DNA of 64,000 bases from Hysterangium stoloniferum (taxonomy: Eukaryota > Basidiomycota > Agaricomycetes > Hysterangiales > Hysterangiaceae): NCBI GenBank assembly GCA_015178975.1, contig WHVD01000179.1:1-64000 (forward strand), read 5' to 3'. The notes beneath the pieces are model-generated. The model worked only from the letters and a program-made list of their open reading frames with translations, was not told the DNA's origin and did no database searches. Shown here piece after piece: positions 22,801 through 33,463 of this stretch. A program made the position numbers and the translations under genes. Each line of letters opens with the position of its first letter. The first letter of the stretch is position 1.

Positions 22801-25800
22801 CTACCTTGTTGGACCGAAGGTCTGGTTCAAAGCCCATTCGTGGATGACGTCCACAGTCTAGCATGAATGGTGTCTGTTGTGTAGATGCATGGATATGGTT
22901 GTTGTACTGGAATTCTGCAAGTGGGAGAAGGTCAACCCAGTCTGATTGGCACTGATTTACAAATATCCTCAGATATGTCTCAAGCTCTTGGTTGACTCGT
23001 TCAGTCTGCCCATCAGTCTGAGGGTGGTATGCTGTGGAATAGGCTGGTTGAATCCCAAGGAGTCGGTATAGTTCCCGAGTGAAATGGCTTGCAAACTGTG
23101 ATCCACGATCTGAGATAACTCGCTGTGGAAGTCCATGATGCTTCCATACATCCTTGAAAAAGATCCGAGCTGCACCAATAGAGTCAACGGTCTTATGTGT
23201 GGGGAGGAAGTGACCACGCTTTGTCATGAGATCTACAATTACCATGACCGAATCATACCCTTGGGATTCAGGTAGATCCACTATGAAGTCAACACTGGTT
23301 GTATCCCATCGATCTTCTGGTGTGGTGTTTGGGTGTAATTCACCAATTGGCATCCGACGCTGGAACTTGGTGCGCGTACATGTGTCACATGTCTTGACAT
23401 ACTGCCCTATGTATCGTGACATGCCTGGCCACCAGAAATTGCGACTCACTAGCTCTAAAGTTTTCCATCGTCCTGCATGGCCAGCAACCCGAGACTCATG
23501 GTGCTGTTCCACAATCCTACGCCTCAGTTCTGGGTCTGTTGGTACATATATCTTACCCCGATACAACACCAGTCCATCCTCTTCTGACCATTCTATTAAT
23601 CTGATAGATCGGCCACCAGATTTTCAGAGTTCCTTCACTGCCTTGATCACTGCTTCCTCCTGCTCACCCTTCTCATTTCCTTGGCGAATAGCAGTGAGGA
23701 ATTCATGTTCTGTCCCATGTATTGACACACCCTCCATAGCTCGAATTGCAAAAAACTCTGGTTTAAGTAGGGTGATATCCGAGTTGTCACCTTCACCAGA
23801 ACCATGGTCAGGCCGATGAGAGAGTGCATCAGTTTTGCCCATAGAGCGTCCTGGCCGGTGGTGCAGTTGGAAATTGAAACGTGCCAGGAACAGGGACCAT
23901 CTAGCCTGTCTTCGATTTAGCTTTTTTGAAGACATGAAGTACTCAAGGTTTTTGTGGTCAGTCCATACCTCAACTGAGTGTCGTGCACCCTCTAGGAAAT
24001 GTCTCCATTCATCAAAGGCACGGATCACTGCAAGCATTTCTTTGTCATGGATCTCATAATTGCGTTCAACAGCTGACAGGCTTTTTGAGTAGAAGGCAAC
24101 AGGATGCCACTTTCCATCATCCAGCTGTTGTGAGAGGACTGCTCCAGTGGCATAGTCTGATGAGTCAGCTTCAACTCGAAAAGGTTTTGAATCATCAGGC
24201 ATTGTCAGGATTGGTGCATTTGTAACCAGATCCTTGAGGAGAAGGAAAGCATTGTCCTCAGCCACAGTCCACCTCCAAGTTGTTTCCTTTTTTGTGAGGT
24301 CAAACAGTGGTCGCGCAGGGTGGGAGAAATCTGCTATGAATCGCCTGTAGAAGTTGGTAAATCCAAGGAAGGCTTGTACCTCCTTCCGACTGGTAGGAGT
24401 GGGCCAATCACGCACACCTGACACCTTAATTGGGTCCATCTCTGCTTGGTTTTCAGAGATGACTAGGCCAAGGTACTCGACCTTTGTCTTTTCAAACTCA
24501 CATTTCTCTGGTTTGAGGTAGAGCTTATACTCACGAAGACGCTCAAGAACCAGTAACAGGACACGCCGATGTTCCTCAAGTGTCTTGGTAAAGATGAGGA
24601 TGTCATCCAGGTCGACACAGACAACTCCCTCAGCAATCAAATCCCGGAAGATGTCGTTCATCATAGTCTGAAAGGTTGCTGGACTATTAGTGAGACCGAA
24701 AAACATGACCAAGGGTTCAAACAGCCCTCTATTTGTTCGAAAAGCAGCCTTCCACTCATCTTCATCCTTAATGCGAACATTGTTGTAGCCCCATCTAACA
24801 TCAAGCTTTGTGAAATACCGTGCTCCTTTTAATCGATTTACCAGCTCTGAAATGAGTGGGAGTGGATATCAATTTTTTATGGTTTGGGCATTCAGTGTGC
24901 GATAGTCTTGTACAAGTCGAAGGGAGCCATCCTTCTTCTTGATAAAGAAAACAGGAGATGCCATGGGTGACTTGGAAGGGCGTATCCGACCAGTTGCAAG
25001 GTTTTCAGCAAGAAAGATATCTAGCTCTGTTTGCTCATTGAGGGACATGGGGTAGACCTTGCAGTTGGTTGACTTTGCATCAGGAATTAGTTCAATTGCA
25101 TGGTCCCAAGGTTTTCGATCAGGTAGTGAATCAAATGACTCCTTGGAGAACACGTCTTCAAAGGAGTGGAGGTACTCAGGGACAATATTTCGAAAACCTT
25201 TTGGACTTGGTGTGTTGAACCTTGCACTAGCCTCTGCTAATCGCTGAGATACTGTAGCAGATGCTCGAATCTGACTTGGAGTCAGTTCTGGGTGCAACAC
25301 TGTGACAAATAATCGATCTCCATCTTCCATTGAGTCATCAGTTTGGTCTTCACCCTCCTCAGACGGATCAGGTAGCAAGTCAGGAATTGGCTCTTCCATT
25401 TCCTCAGATGTGAAGACTGGGGCTGGGGCATCTCTGCAAGCTTGTAAACATCTGATCTCTTCACGTGCCCGAAGGGTTGAGATTTTACATTCCCTGCAAT
25501 GTGGGGTGCAACGGGTCATCTTGACTTCTTGTGTCTGCCAATTGATCTCAGGGTTGTGATCCCTTAGCCAGGTATATCCAAGCAGAAAGGATTCCTTTCC
25601 AAGCTTGGTGACTGCAAACAATGCCTTCTCTGAGTGATCCTTGTAGCGGAGGACCAATTCAACAACCTCAGTGATTGAACCTGCTTCATTGGGTGTTCCA
25701 TCAACATTGTATACACGGATCGGGTAAATGAGTGATCGTGTAGCAATCCCATTTTCATGCACATAGTCTTGATCAATGAATAGACCAGTGGCACCACAAT

Positions 25801-26101
25801 CAACCAATGCACGAGTTGATCGGAGGAGGCCAGGATCAGTTGTTTGGAGCTCAACTTTTAGGTGCAATGATTTGGCAGTTGCAGTTGAGGCAATAATGAA
25901 AGATTTGGGAAGACGACGCTCCCAAACAGGTCTCCGATGGTGTGAGTGGACTGAAGAGGATTTGGGTGGGTCAGGTATGACTTGATTCTCAGTGTCCTCA
26001 CTCAGTAGAGATTTAACTCCAGATGTATTAACTGTACATACATCATCAACTGAAAGAACACTGAATCTATTTGAAAGTGGCAGTGAGGGCATACCCTTCA
26101 C
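22763..26101 (-). pseudogene. G1 pol: protease, RT, RNase H, integrase
   Basis: One continuous frame with two TGA stops (24869-24871 and 23624-23626). Protease: ALVDCGATGLFID, a DSG-type site with Ser replaced by Cys. [21 protein letters not shown], then YPLPLI after a stop, and FGLTNSPATF. The catalytic box reads CVDLDDILIF (first aromatic replaced by Asp, both metal-binding Asp kept). RNase [32 protein letters not shown]. Integrase: HH...CC finger (HHESRVAGHAGRW; CDTCTRTK), core Asp/Asp/Glu blocks (SVDFIVDLPE; ISDRGSQF; YHPQTDGQTERVNQELE). It starts in the -1 frame overlapping the Gag stop, as in many Ty3/gypsy elements. Confidence 0.93.
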
Positions 26102-27246
26102 TCGCTGCGGTTGGGAAAACCCGGAACTGACTGCAGATCAGCCTCCCGAGGGGAATCATCAGATTCTGCCACTCTGCTACAAGCAGTTCGAATATCAGCT
26201 TCAGCAAGGAGGATGTCCATGGCCATGTCCTGTCCTTCGTCATCGAGGCTGGTAAGTAACGAGCGGATCCTTTGTAGCTTCCGAGGGCAATCTTGGCTAA
26301 AATGACCTGGCTGGCAACATTCGAAACAGAGGGTCAAAGGGAGGCCACGGCCTTTGGTTGCATCGACATCCATCGCGTCAACCGGTTTAGATGAAGGTAG
26401 TGTTGGTGTAGAATGTGGAAGATGTGGGAGATGTGGGGGAACGACGCATGAAATCATCAGGGGCTTCAGCGCGATCGGTCGTGTCGTAGCGCCTGCCGAA
26501 CGAAAAATCTCGTTTGCATTTCAATTTCAGTCAAAACGAGAGGCGGCATCGTACCAGCCCTGTTCATCGTCATCCTTAGGGCGATTTTCCATCGTTGCGA
26601 CCTGAGTTTGGATGCTTGGAAACAGGCCGTGTCGATATTTCATGACGACGGCCAGCGGATCCTTGTAACCTGCGAGGTCAACGAGTTCTCGAAACTCGTC
26701 CGTGTACTCGTCGACCGTTCGGCGGCCTTGATGGTAAGTCGTCCCTTCCAACTTGATACGCGCCGTCGCTGCCTCGTCAGCCAGGAAAAACTCGCATTTG
26801 AAAGTCCGCGCAAACGTTTCCCATGAATACACCGAATCTCCTCAACTCCACGATTTCATGAGCCAATTTGCAAAAAGGGCGGCTCGCCCAGTCTTCATAA
26901 ACGAAACCACCCACTGTACCGTGGTCTCATCCATCTGAAATTTCGTTTCATTCATACTGATGTACAATAGGCACAAATTGTAGAAAGTTCGACCACTGGA
27001 TCAATCGCCATCATACGCATTTGGAAGTGGAATTTTTGGACCTGAGTTTTTCGAAACGATGGGAGGAGTCGACGTAAGTAGCATTGGCACTTGTGGAGGA
27101 GTTGACGGTGGTTGTGATTGCAGGGTGAGTTGCTGAAGGATCTGCTGCAGCAAATCCGTATTTTGTTTCTGGGAAGCTTGGAGCTCTCGAATATCATTAC
27201 TGTGTTGTTCTAACACCTGATGCGGATCGGTCATAGAAGCCGACAT
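26098..27246 (-). pseudogene. G1 gag with four internal TGA stops
   Basis: A single frame from the ATG near 27246 (MSASMTDPHQVLEQ) to the TGA at 26098. Residues 1-60 are Gln-rich (LLQQILQQLTLQSQPPST). A retrotransposon Gag domain follows (YSWETFARTFKCEFFLAD; GRRTVDEYTDEFRELVDLAG). The zinc knuckle CFECCQPGHFSQDC (C-x2-C-x4-H-x4-C) lies near 26340. TGA stops are at 27001-27003, 26842-26844, 26527-26529 and 26521-26523. At least three sit where Arg is expected (DGD*S; RFD*N*N), consistent with CGA to TGA change. The frame is otherwise open. Confidence 0.9.
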
Positions 27247-27412
27247 GATAGTCAAAGTGAGGGGGCCGCACGCAAACTCGAATACGCAAAACTCGAAATA
27301 CGCAAACTCGATTTTTCGTTTTGATCTGAGGAGGTATCTCAACTCGTGATGTTAAGTGTAGTTCGAAGAATAGCGGCGGTAGTTCCGGTCACTTGAGGTG
27401 AGACTTTTCTTC

Positions 27413-27713
27413 TGTAAGGGCGACTCTCTAGACCGCACTGACTCGCACTAAGACAGAGTTGGGGCACTAGCAGAGGGAATCCGAAATTAGTTTATATCTA
27501 TCTAGTTATATACATACAAATTGCAGTACTACTTACCTAGCAGAGGGAATCCGAAGAGAAAAGTCTAAGGAACCCTCGGCTAGCGTGTGACTAACTAAAG
27601 TGTAGCGGAGTTTGAAAATGTGATAAAAACAAGGTACCTTTACCCTGGACTTATGAGACTAGACTCTGACAAGTCAAAAGTGAATTTGAGGAACTTAAGG
27701 TTGTCCCCTGACA
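27413..27713 (-). repeat. G1 5' LTR
   Basis: Identical in length to the left LTR with one mismatch, C at 27645 versus T at 22028. No tRNA-matching primer site could be assigned to the GAAGAAAAGTCTCACC next to it. Confidence 0.97.
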
Positions 27714-27718
27714 TTGAT

Positions 27719-28420
27719 GTAACTTCTCAATATCCATAATTATAATTCCACAGACAATGGGATGGATGAGGAAAGTTGCATGGACTGATGTGGTAAGTTG
27801 CTGATTCGTGAAAATGGGTTTCAAGTTGTGCAGGCTTACCATGGAATAGTTGTTGCTCCCCTCTTTAGGATAGATGTCCCCATCATCTAGTTAAAGCGTC
27901 AGGTTTGCCGCCGAGATGGCCAGGTCAAAAGCAGATAATCATGTTAAAAGCTGATAGGTATTCAGACCAGTGGGCCTGCCAGTGGGTCACAAGTTTCATG
28001 GTAGAAAAGTATTCCAGGTTCTTGTGATCTGTTACAACATCAATCGGAATTCCCAAGCCTTCCAAATAGTGTCACCACATTTTGAAAGCTAAAGAAATTG
28101 CTAGGAGTTTCTTGTCATGAATGTCATAATTGAGCTCTGCTCCGGTAAAGGTCCGGGACGGAAAAGCCATAGGGTGGACTTCTCCATCGGAGTCCTGGAT
28201 AGACAGAATGGCTCCACGTGCATAGTCTGAGGCATCCATCTCAACAATGAGTGGAAAGTCTAGTTTCCAATGTGACAGAATTGGAGCTGAAGAAAAAAAA
28301 TCTTTTAAAAAATTGAAAGCTTTTTGAAATTATCATTAAAATTCCACAGAGTATCCTTGTGCATAAGACGAGTAAGGGGAACCATGATTTTGGAATGTCC
28401 ATGGATAAACTGTCAGTAGA
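27719..28420 (-). pseudogene. G2 RNase H region
   Basis: Across shifted frames the minus strand reads RWMPQTMHVEPFCLS (expected RNase H start EMDASDYARGAILS), IMTFMTRNS (HDKELLAI region), a [16 protein letters not shown] block and the tail GSNNYSMVSLHNLKPIFTNQ, ending MDIEKLHQ at the G1 insertion site. The post-RNase H linker is typical of Ty3/gypsy pol. Several indels make it dead. Confidence 0.75.
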
Positions 28421-29034
28421 AATTGGCAAAGCTGAGGAAAGATTGTATATCTTTGACTTTACTGGGTTCTGGCCAATCTTTGATGACTTGTACTTTAGTT
28501 TCATCCATACAGAGTCCGTTGGGTCCCATTATTAAACCTAGATACACCATGGAGTCTGTGTCAAAAGTACATTTTTTACCATTCACGAATAAACCATGTT
28601 GTCTGAGTCTCTGTGGGGTCCTCAGAGTAGATAAGGATGTCATCCAAGTAGACAATGACACATACATCAAGTATGTCAGAGAAAATGTCATTAATAAATT
28701 GTTGAAAAACAGATGGAGCATTGGTGAGTCCAAAGGGCATCACCAACCACTCAAAGGCCCTATAATGGGTTCTGAAAGTGGTCTTCCACTCATCTCCCGC
28801 AGAGATCTGGACCAAATGGTAGGCATGTTTAAGGTCTATTTTGGTGTAAATCTGGGCATTCCGTGGAGCATCGAGCAGGTCAGATATAAGTGGGAGTGGA
28901 TACTTATCCTTTTTTGTGACAGCATTGAGTTCTCTGAACTCAACACATAGTCTAAGGGATCCATCCTTTTTCTTGACAAACAGAACAGGTGCTCCAAAAG
29001 GAGATTTTGAGGGTTTGATAAAACCTATGGACAA
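28413..29034 (-). pseudogene. G2 reverse transcriptase
   Basis: The frame 29034-28576 holds most of [22 protein letters not shown], then [33 protein letters not shown], and [15 protein letters not shown]. The intact catalytic box [12 protein letters not shown] follows. A frameshift just after it moves the remainder (MVYLGLIMGPNGLCMDETKV; VKDIQSFLSFANFY) to the frame 28733-28413. All key RT residues are still present, so decay here is mainly by frameshift. Confidence 0.92.
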
Positions 29035-29171
29035 ATGTTCGTCCAGGAAATCGCAGATTGTGGAAAGTTCTGTGGAGGAAAGTGGGTAAATATGTCCAAG
29101 GGTGGCTGGGTGTCTTCTTCAAGGTCAATTTTTAAGTCATACTCTCTGTGGGGCAGAAGCCAGTCAGCTTT

Positions 29172-30080
29172 TCACTTACTGAAAACATCCACAAAGTCAT
29201 GATATTCCTCTGGGACACCTTCTAAATCAGCAGTTTCCTCAGATGTGGATACTGGAGTTGAAAAACAACCAGTTGCTTCATCAATTTTCAAATTGAGAGT
29301 GAACGCCTGGGATCCATCCAATTTTGTAGCCCTAATAAATGCTGCAGTATTAATGAGAGAAATAGATGGAGGTGCCGTGGGTTCTGGGGAAGCCATGGGT
29401 GCTGTAGGGATCACGGGAGTCCTCAAGACTGCAGGTGCCAGGAAGACCATGGGTGCCATGGAGGCCGTGATGGGTACAGTTTTCTCAGAAGCCACGGGTG
29501 TCCAGAAAGTTATGCTGTTTGCTACCCAGTCAATCAATGGATTGTAGTGGGTAAGCCAGTTATGTCCTAGGACAACTGAGCAACTTGAGTCTAACTGGGT
29601 CACATAGAAAGTGACCAACTGAGAAGTTCCACATGGGAACTGGATGGATAAATTCCAAGCAACCAAATTGCTTGTGCCATCAAAAAGTCAGTGGCCGACC
29701 AGATTTATCAGATAAGTTGACAACAGATTATTTTGCATGAATTTTGTATCTAAAAAACAATGAGTTGAGCCAGAATCTATGAGTGCTGAAAAGATGAATT
29801 TTGGGATCATATTAAACATAAGTTTCATAAAAAATGAGTCAGAGTGCAAAAGAGCAGATGCATTGAGACGGGTAAACTCGTGAATGCACAGAGAGGCAAC
29901 GCAACCCCCAACCCATGTGGAGTCTGTGGGGTTGCTAACTCTTTTTTCAAATTGGAAGCTGGTTTGTCCTTCGACGGGGATTCCTTGGAAGAAGTCTTGG
30001 CTGTTTGCCCTTTTGAAGAGTTTGCTTTCACCAACAGACATCCCAGAATTTGATGACTGGGTTTTCCATGCAAGAGACAA
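29172..30080 (-). pseudogene. G2 aspartic protease and linker
   Basis: The frame 30080-29688 ends with a protease start, FSALIDSGSTHCFLDTKFM, whose DSG is the catalytic Asp motif. The frame 29666-29172 continues with the second half (VVLGHNWLTHYNPLIDW, the flap/ILG-like region). A low-complexity Pro/Ala/Met repeat (TAPMASPEPTAPPS) and a stretch running into RT (VPEEYHDFVDVFSK) follow. Two frames separated by about 20 bases imply an indel. Confidence 0.88.
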
Positions 30081-30188
30081 AGGTTATTGTCCATACAATG
30101 TTGTCTTTCTTGTGGGGCCAGTTTGCCATCGGGTCTGAGCTTGCCTGTAAGGTCGGGTTTTCCAGTTTGCTTGCTGGACTGCTGACCT

Positions 30189-30229
<41 letters not shown>

Positions 30230-31447
30230 AGAAGACTTTTTATTGTTCTTCTTGTCAGATTGCGTGGATTTTTGGTTGCTGGTGAATGGAGTGTTGTTGT
30301 TGGTTTTATTCACCATGGACTTGTTGACCTTGTCTGTGGTGGTCTCATGGGCAACTTCCACATGACATTCCCAATAGCGTGCATCTGTGTTTTGAGCCTT
30401 GAGGTGTATACGGGACAGTGTTTTTGACTTTCCATCTTCTCCTTTCGAGACTTCATCCTTAAGGTGGGATGGCAGACTGGCATAGAATTGGTGGTGGAGA
30501 GCGGGATTGCCCCACTGACAACAAGCTGCAAGATTGTTGAACTGGACAATATAGTCTGTGATGTGCTGGGTGTCCTTCATATGAAGATTAGTGAGGCGAT
30601 TCTCAACTTCTCCTGTTGGGTCATATGGGCCAAAGTTGGTTTCTAGCTCCTCAACAAAACCATCCCAATCTTCCAGCCAAAGCGGCTCTTCCTCAGAAAG
30701 TCCACTAAAAGACTGTTCAAACCATTTCAATGTGGATCCTGAGAGGTATGAGAGTGCATAATTGACTTTTTGGGAGTCTGTGGAAAATGTGGCAGATCGA
30801 TCGCGGAAATTGAAGCGACATTGCATGAGGAAAGTGGAAGGTTTGTTGGGGTTGGAACCCATGAAGGGTTCCAGAGCATTGACTTTTGACCACAGAGGCT
30901 CCAGATCCTTCGTTTTGCCTTCTCTGAGCATGTGAGTCATCAATATTTCTAAAGGGATTGCTAAATACTCAGAAGTGGGATCTGAAAGTGGCAATTTATC
31001 ATTAGATAGGGAATTTTCGACACCTTTGCCCTTGTTGGTGGCCACAGACCCGTCCTCATACTTGGATTCATCCAGGTTTTCTGGGACTTCTTTGGGATGG
31101 GCTTCTTCTGTGGCATCCAGCTGGTTTGTGATGGTCTGGCTGGTATACAAATTAAATGGGGAATGAAGAGTTGAAGGTCCAGGTAAAGATTCCTGTATGT
31201 GTGCTTTTCTTCTTGGTACAATCTGCGAGTCTTGGTCAGAATATACTGTTAAAGGGTGTGTGTTAGTGGAGGGTTTCGGAGAAACCTGCAGATATTCTGG
31301 TGACTGATGCATGAGACGGCAAAGGTCAGGCATGAACAGGATTGTTGTCTGGGTCCTGGTGGGTATTCCGGTAAACTGATAACTGGTGCACGTAGGGCGC
31401 AGGTGTGTATAGAGTAGTGCCTGGAGTCTGGCAGGTTTTCCAGTCAT
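29825..31447 (-). CDS. G2 Gag-like protein, open through the LTR
   Basis: A 540-codon frame. The first 65 or so residues lie inside the mini-LTR (MTGKPARLQALLYTHLRPT). A Ser/Thr/Glu-rich segment follows, then a retrotransposon Gag domain (residues about 205-330: FLMQCRFNFRDRSATFSTDS; LSGSTLKWFEQSFSGL; ENRLTNLHMKDTQHITDYIV; FYASLPSHLKDEVSKG). Next come a poly-Asn tract from a GTT/AAC microsatellite and a degenerate zinc knuckle (CLLHGKPSHQILGC, second Cys lost to His). The final 25 or so residues overlap the protease frame. Translation starting inside the LTR would require a transcript that includes it; a Met further inside may be the real start. Confidence 0.75.
30190..30230 (+). repeat. GTT trinucleotide microsatellite in G2 gag
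   Basis: Thirteen uninterrupted GTT units on the plus strand encode an Asn run in Gag on the minus strand. Confidence 0.95.
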
Positions 31448-31451
31448 AACA
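31247..31451 (-). repeat. G2 5' LTR (205 bases)
   Basis: Same deletion structure as 20478-20687, followed by the GATTT target duplication at 31452-31456. Differences from the left LTR are almost all C/T or G/A, several at CpG (for example GACGG/GATGG, GTCGTAACA/GTCATAACA). Confidence 0.88.
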
Positions 31452-31456
31452 GATTT

Positions 31457-31869
31457 GGTATGTTATACATTCCACAGTCTATATAGTCTGGCAGATGTTG
31501 TACATACAATCCAGTCAGAAAATCAGCTTAGATTCCCTTCAGTAATCTCAGTATATCTTCCACTCTAATCTCCTCTTTGAAACACACCACTATTTACCTC
31601 ATCTGAGGCCATGGGCTCTGACCCATCTATCACTTGACCTCCAACTCATCACCACCTGACCTCTCAACCTCCATGGAATTCCTGCAGTCGACCCTCCGAC
31701 CTCTCAACCCACCAACTACTCCCAGACTCCCCAGGATTCCCATCTGCCCATCTGAAATTGGATGACATGATCTCGTGAGGGTGCAGCCTATAAGCTGAAG
31801 CCAAGTCCTACTGGTTTTCTGGCGGGTTTCTCCGGAAACCCTCTGATAAGCTCTGCATGCAACTTAACA
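31457..31869 (+). repeat. E1 3' LTR, second part
   Basis: Continues from 20477: GGTATGTTATACATTCCACA, then TCTATATAGTCTGGCAGATG, the CAGTCAGAAAATCAGC segment and GTGCAGCCTATAAGCTGAAG. It ends GCATGCAACTTAACA. Confidence 0.9.
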
Positions 31870-32480
31870 GAATATGAAAGAAGAGAATTTTAATTATTTT
31901 GAATCTTTATATAGGCTCATCCCATTTGAACCTTACCTTCCAGATCACATTACTCTTTGATACATATGTGTAACCAACAAACCTTATCATGTTCTAGACC
32001 CTGTATGGGACTTTGGCATGAAGAGAGGGTACTGTTAGGACCAGAAAATGAGCTGGGCTCCAGACCCCATCTATATACATCTGACTCGTTATACCCAAGT
32101 TCACAACTAGACAACCTACCAGGACCCGCACATGTCAACCTGTCTATATCCAACTCTGTCCCAAGTACCAGTTCACCAGACTCCACCCAGACATCCCATC
32201 AGCTCTCTAACTGAGCTCCATTCCTGTTATGGTCAAATGACCTGTCATCTTTGATTTCCCACTTCCATTCCATCCCTAAAACCTAGTTTGTATAAGGGGA
32301 CACTCTCATGTTTTCACATTCTGACTTATTTGCTGATATCTTTGATTGTCAGGATTGCTCTTCAACATGTCAAACCCTCTTTGACTTTGTCAATGAGGAT
32401 CTAGATCAACTGGGCACCTAAGGCTGAGCATGACTCAGACCATACCTGGGTCAGTCTTCCATGGCTGGTGCTTGGAAAGG
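31870..32480 (+). mobile_element. 3' end of another plus-strand element (E3): leader, PPT, LTR start
   Basis: 31870-32032 is the reverse complement of the G2 3' region (20688-20870) and ends with the purine tract AAGAGAGGGTAC. An LTR begins at 32033 (TGTTAGGACCAGAAAATGAG) and is recognisable to about 32290. The remaining bases to 32480 are unlike the usual LTR middle. Confidence 0.65.
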
Positions 32481-33309
32481 TGTTAAGGGTACATACACGG
32501 CAGGTTTCTGGGGAAACCCGTGGGAAATACAGTAGGACTTGGCTTCAGCTTATAGGCTGCACCCTTGCGAGATCATGTTGTCCAATTTCAGGCTGGCGGA
32601 TGGGAATCCTGGGGAGTCTGGGCAGGGTTTGTGGGTCGAGGGGTCGTAGGTCAGAGGTCGTGGGTTGAGAGGTCAGGGAGTCGAGATAAATAAGAGGGAT
32701 AGATGCATCAGAGCCCATGGGCTCCAACTAGCGAGAGCAGTGTAATTCAAGGAGGAGTTTAGAGCGGAAAATGTATTAGATTACTGGGGGGAATCTATGC
32801 TGATTTCTGACTGGATTGTATGTCCAACATCTGCCAGACTATATAGACCGTGGAATGAATAACATACCAAATCCAGTAATAATGAAATGAAACTAGCAAA
32901 ACATAAAACAAGAATAGTAACAGCAAATTTGGTTTTAGGAATGGGACGGAATGGAGTGGAGTCCAAATCGTGACAAATCATGAACCATAATGGGAAACAG
33001 AGTGGGAGCAGAGTCCAAATCGTGACAGGTCATTTGACTAAAATGGCAATGGGGCTCAGTTAGAGGGATGACAGGTTTTCCGAGTGGGGTCTGGTGACTG
33101 ACATGTGGGATGAGGTTGGACATAGATAGGGACAGAGTCCGGCAGGTATTCCGGTGACTGATACATACATGAAATAACAAAGGTCAAGCATGGACAGGTC
33201 TGACATATGGAGTCCAGCAGGTATTCTGGCAAACTGATAATTGGTGCGTGTAGGGTGTGGGTGCATATAAGTTAGTGCCTGGAGTCTGGCAGGTTTTCCG
33301 GTCATAACA
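32481..33309 (-). repeat. full-length LTR, minus orientation
   Basis: An 829-base TGTTA...TAACA LTR. On the minus strand it carries the TATA region (GTCTATATAGTCTGGCAG) and GGTGCAGCCTATAAGCTGAA. The flanks AAAGG and TATTG do not match, so no target duplication is visible. It may be one LTR of a larger rearranged element rather than a simple solo LTR. Confidence 0.8.
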
Positions 33310-33463
33310 TATTGATTACAGACTCCCCAGGTTTTCCATCCACCTGTCTTAAATTGGACACCATGCTCTCACAAGGGTGCAGCCTATAAGCTGAAGCCAA
33401 GTTTCCTACCAGATTATCTGCAAGTTTCTCTGAAAACCCTCCATGAGCCTGCACATCCCTTAA
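33310..33463 (+). repeat. 3' tail of a plus-strand LTR
   Basis: Contains AAGGGTGCAGCCTATAAGCT and GCAAGTTTCTCTGAAAACCC and ends CATCCCTTAACA. It may be the tail of the LTR beginning at 32033, split by the minus LTR. Confidence 0.65.

Larger units (their letters stand above)
21796..27713 (-). mobile_element. Ty3/gypsy chromovirus G1, complete, TSD TTGAT
   Basis: A full-length minus-strand element of 5918 bases. LTRs of 301 bases at 21796-22096 and 27413-27713 differ only at 22028/27645 (T/C). TTGAT flanks both sides (21791-21795, 27714-27718). Gag, protease, RT, RNase H, integrase and chromodomain follow in the standard order. The coding region carries six in-frame TGA codons and a frameshift near 22790. 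It inserted into G2 pol: removing it restores the in-frame join ...KLHQ-DILSAT. Confidence 0.97.
20478..31451 (-). mobile_element. Ty3/gypsy element G2 with mini-LTRs, TSD GATTT
   Basis: The minus-strand element is flanked by GATTT at 20473-20477 and 31452-31456, a five-base duplication of its target inside the E1 LTR. LTRs lie at 20478-20687 and 31247-31451. From the right, the minus strand encodes Gag, an aspartic protease, RT and RNase H. The frame then runs straight into the region occupied by an antisense cargo gene, with no integrase. A polypurine tract, AAAGGGAGGGTAC on the minus strand, abuts the left LTR. G1 (21796-27713) is nested inside, so G2 without it is about 5.05 kb. The LTR pair differs by roughly two dozen substitutions, nearly all transitions. 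Confidence 0.88.
18106..31869 (+). mobile_element. Ty3/gypsy element E1, 5'-truncated, hosts G2
   Basis: The plus-strand pol end (18106-18620) is followed by an antisense cargo gene (19125-19956), a purine-rich tract GAGGATGGTGGGGATA, and a 3' LTR beginning TGTTACAACTGG at 19983. The LTR runs to 20477, is interrupted by the minus-strand element G2 (20478-31451, TSD GATTT), and resumes to 31869 (...TTAACA). The left end is lost at the junction with the duplicated zinc-finger locus. Confidence 0.85.

Noticed and set aside
23226..23819. 197-codon plus frame in G1
   Set aside because: Antisense shadow of RNase H/integrase coding sequence.
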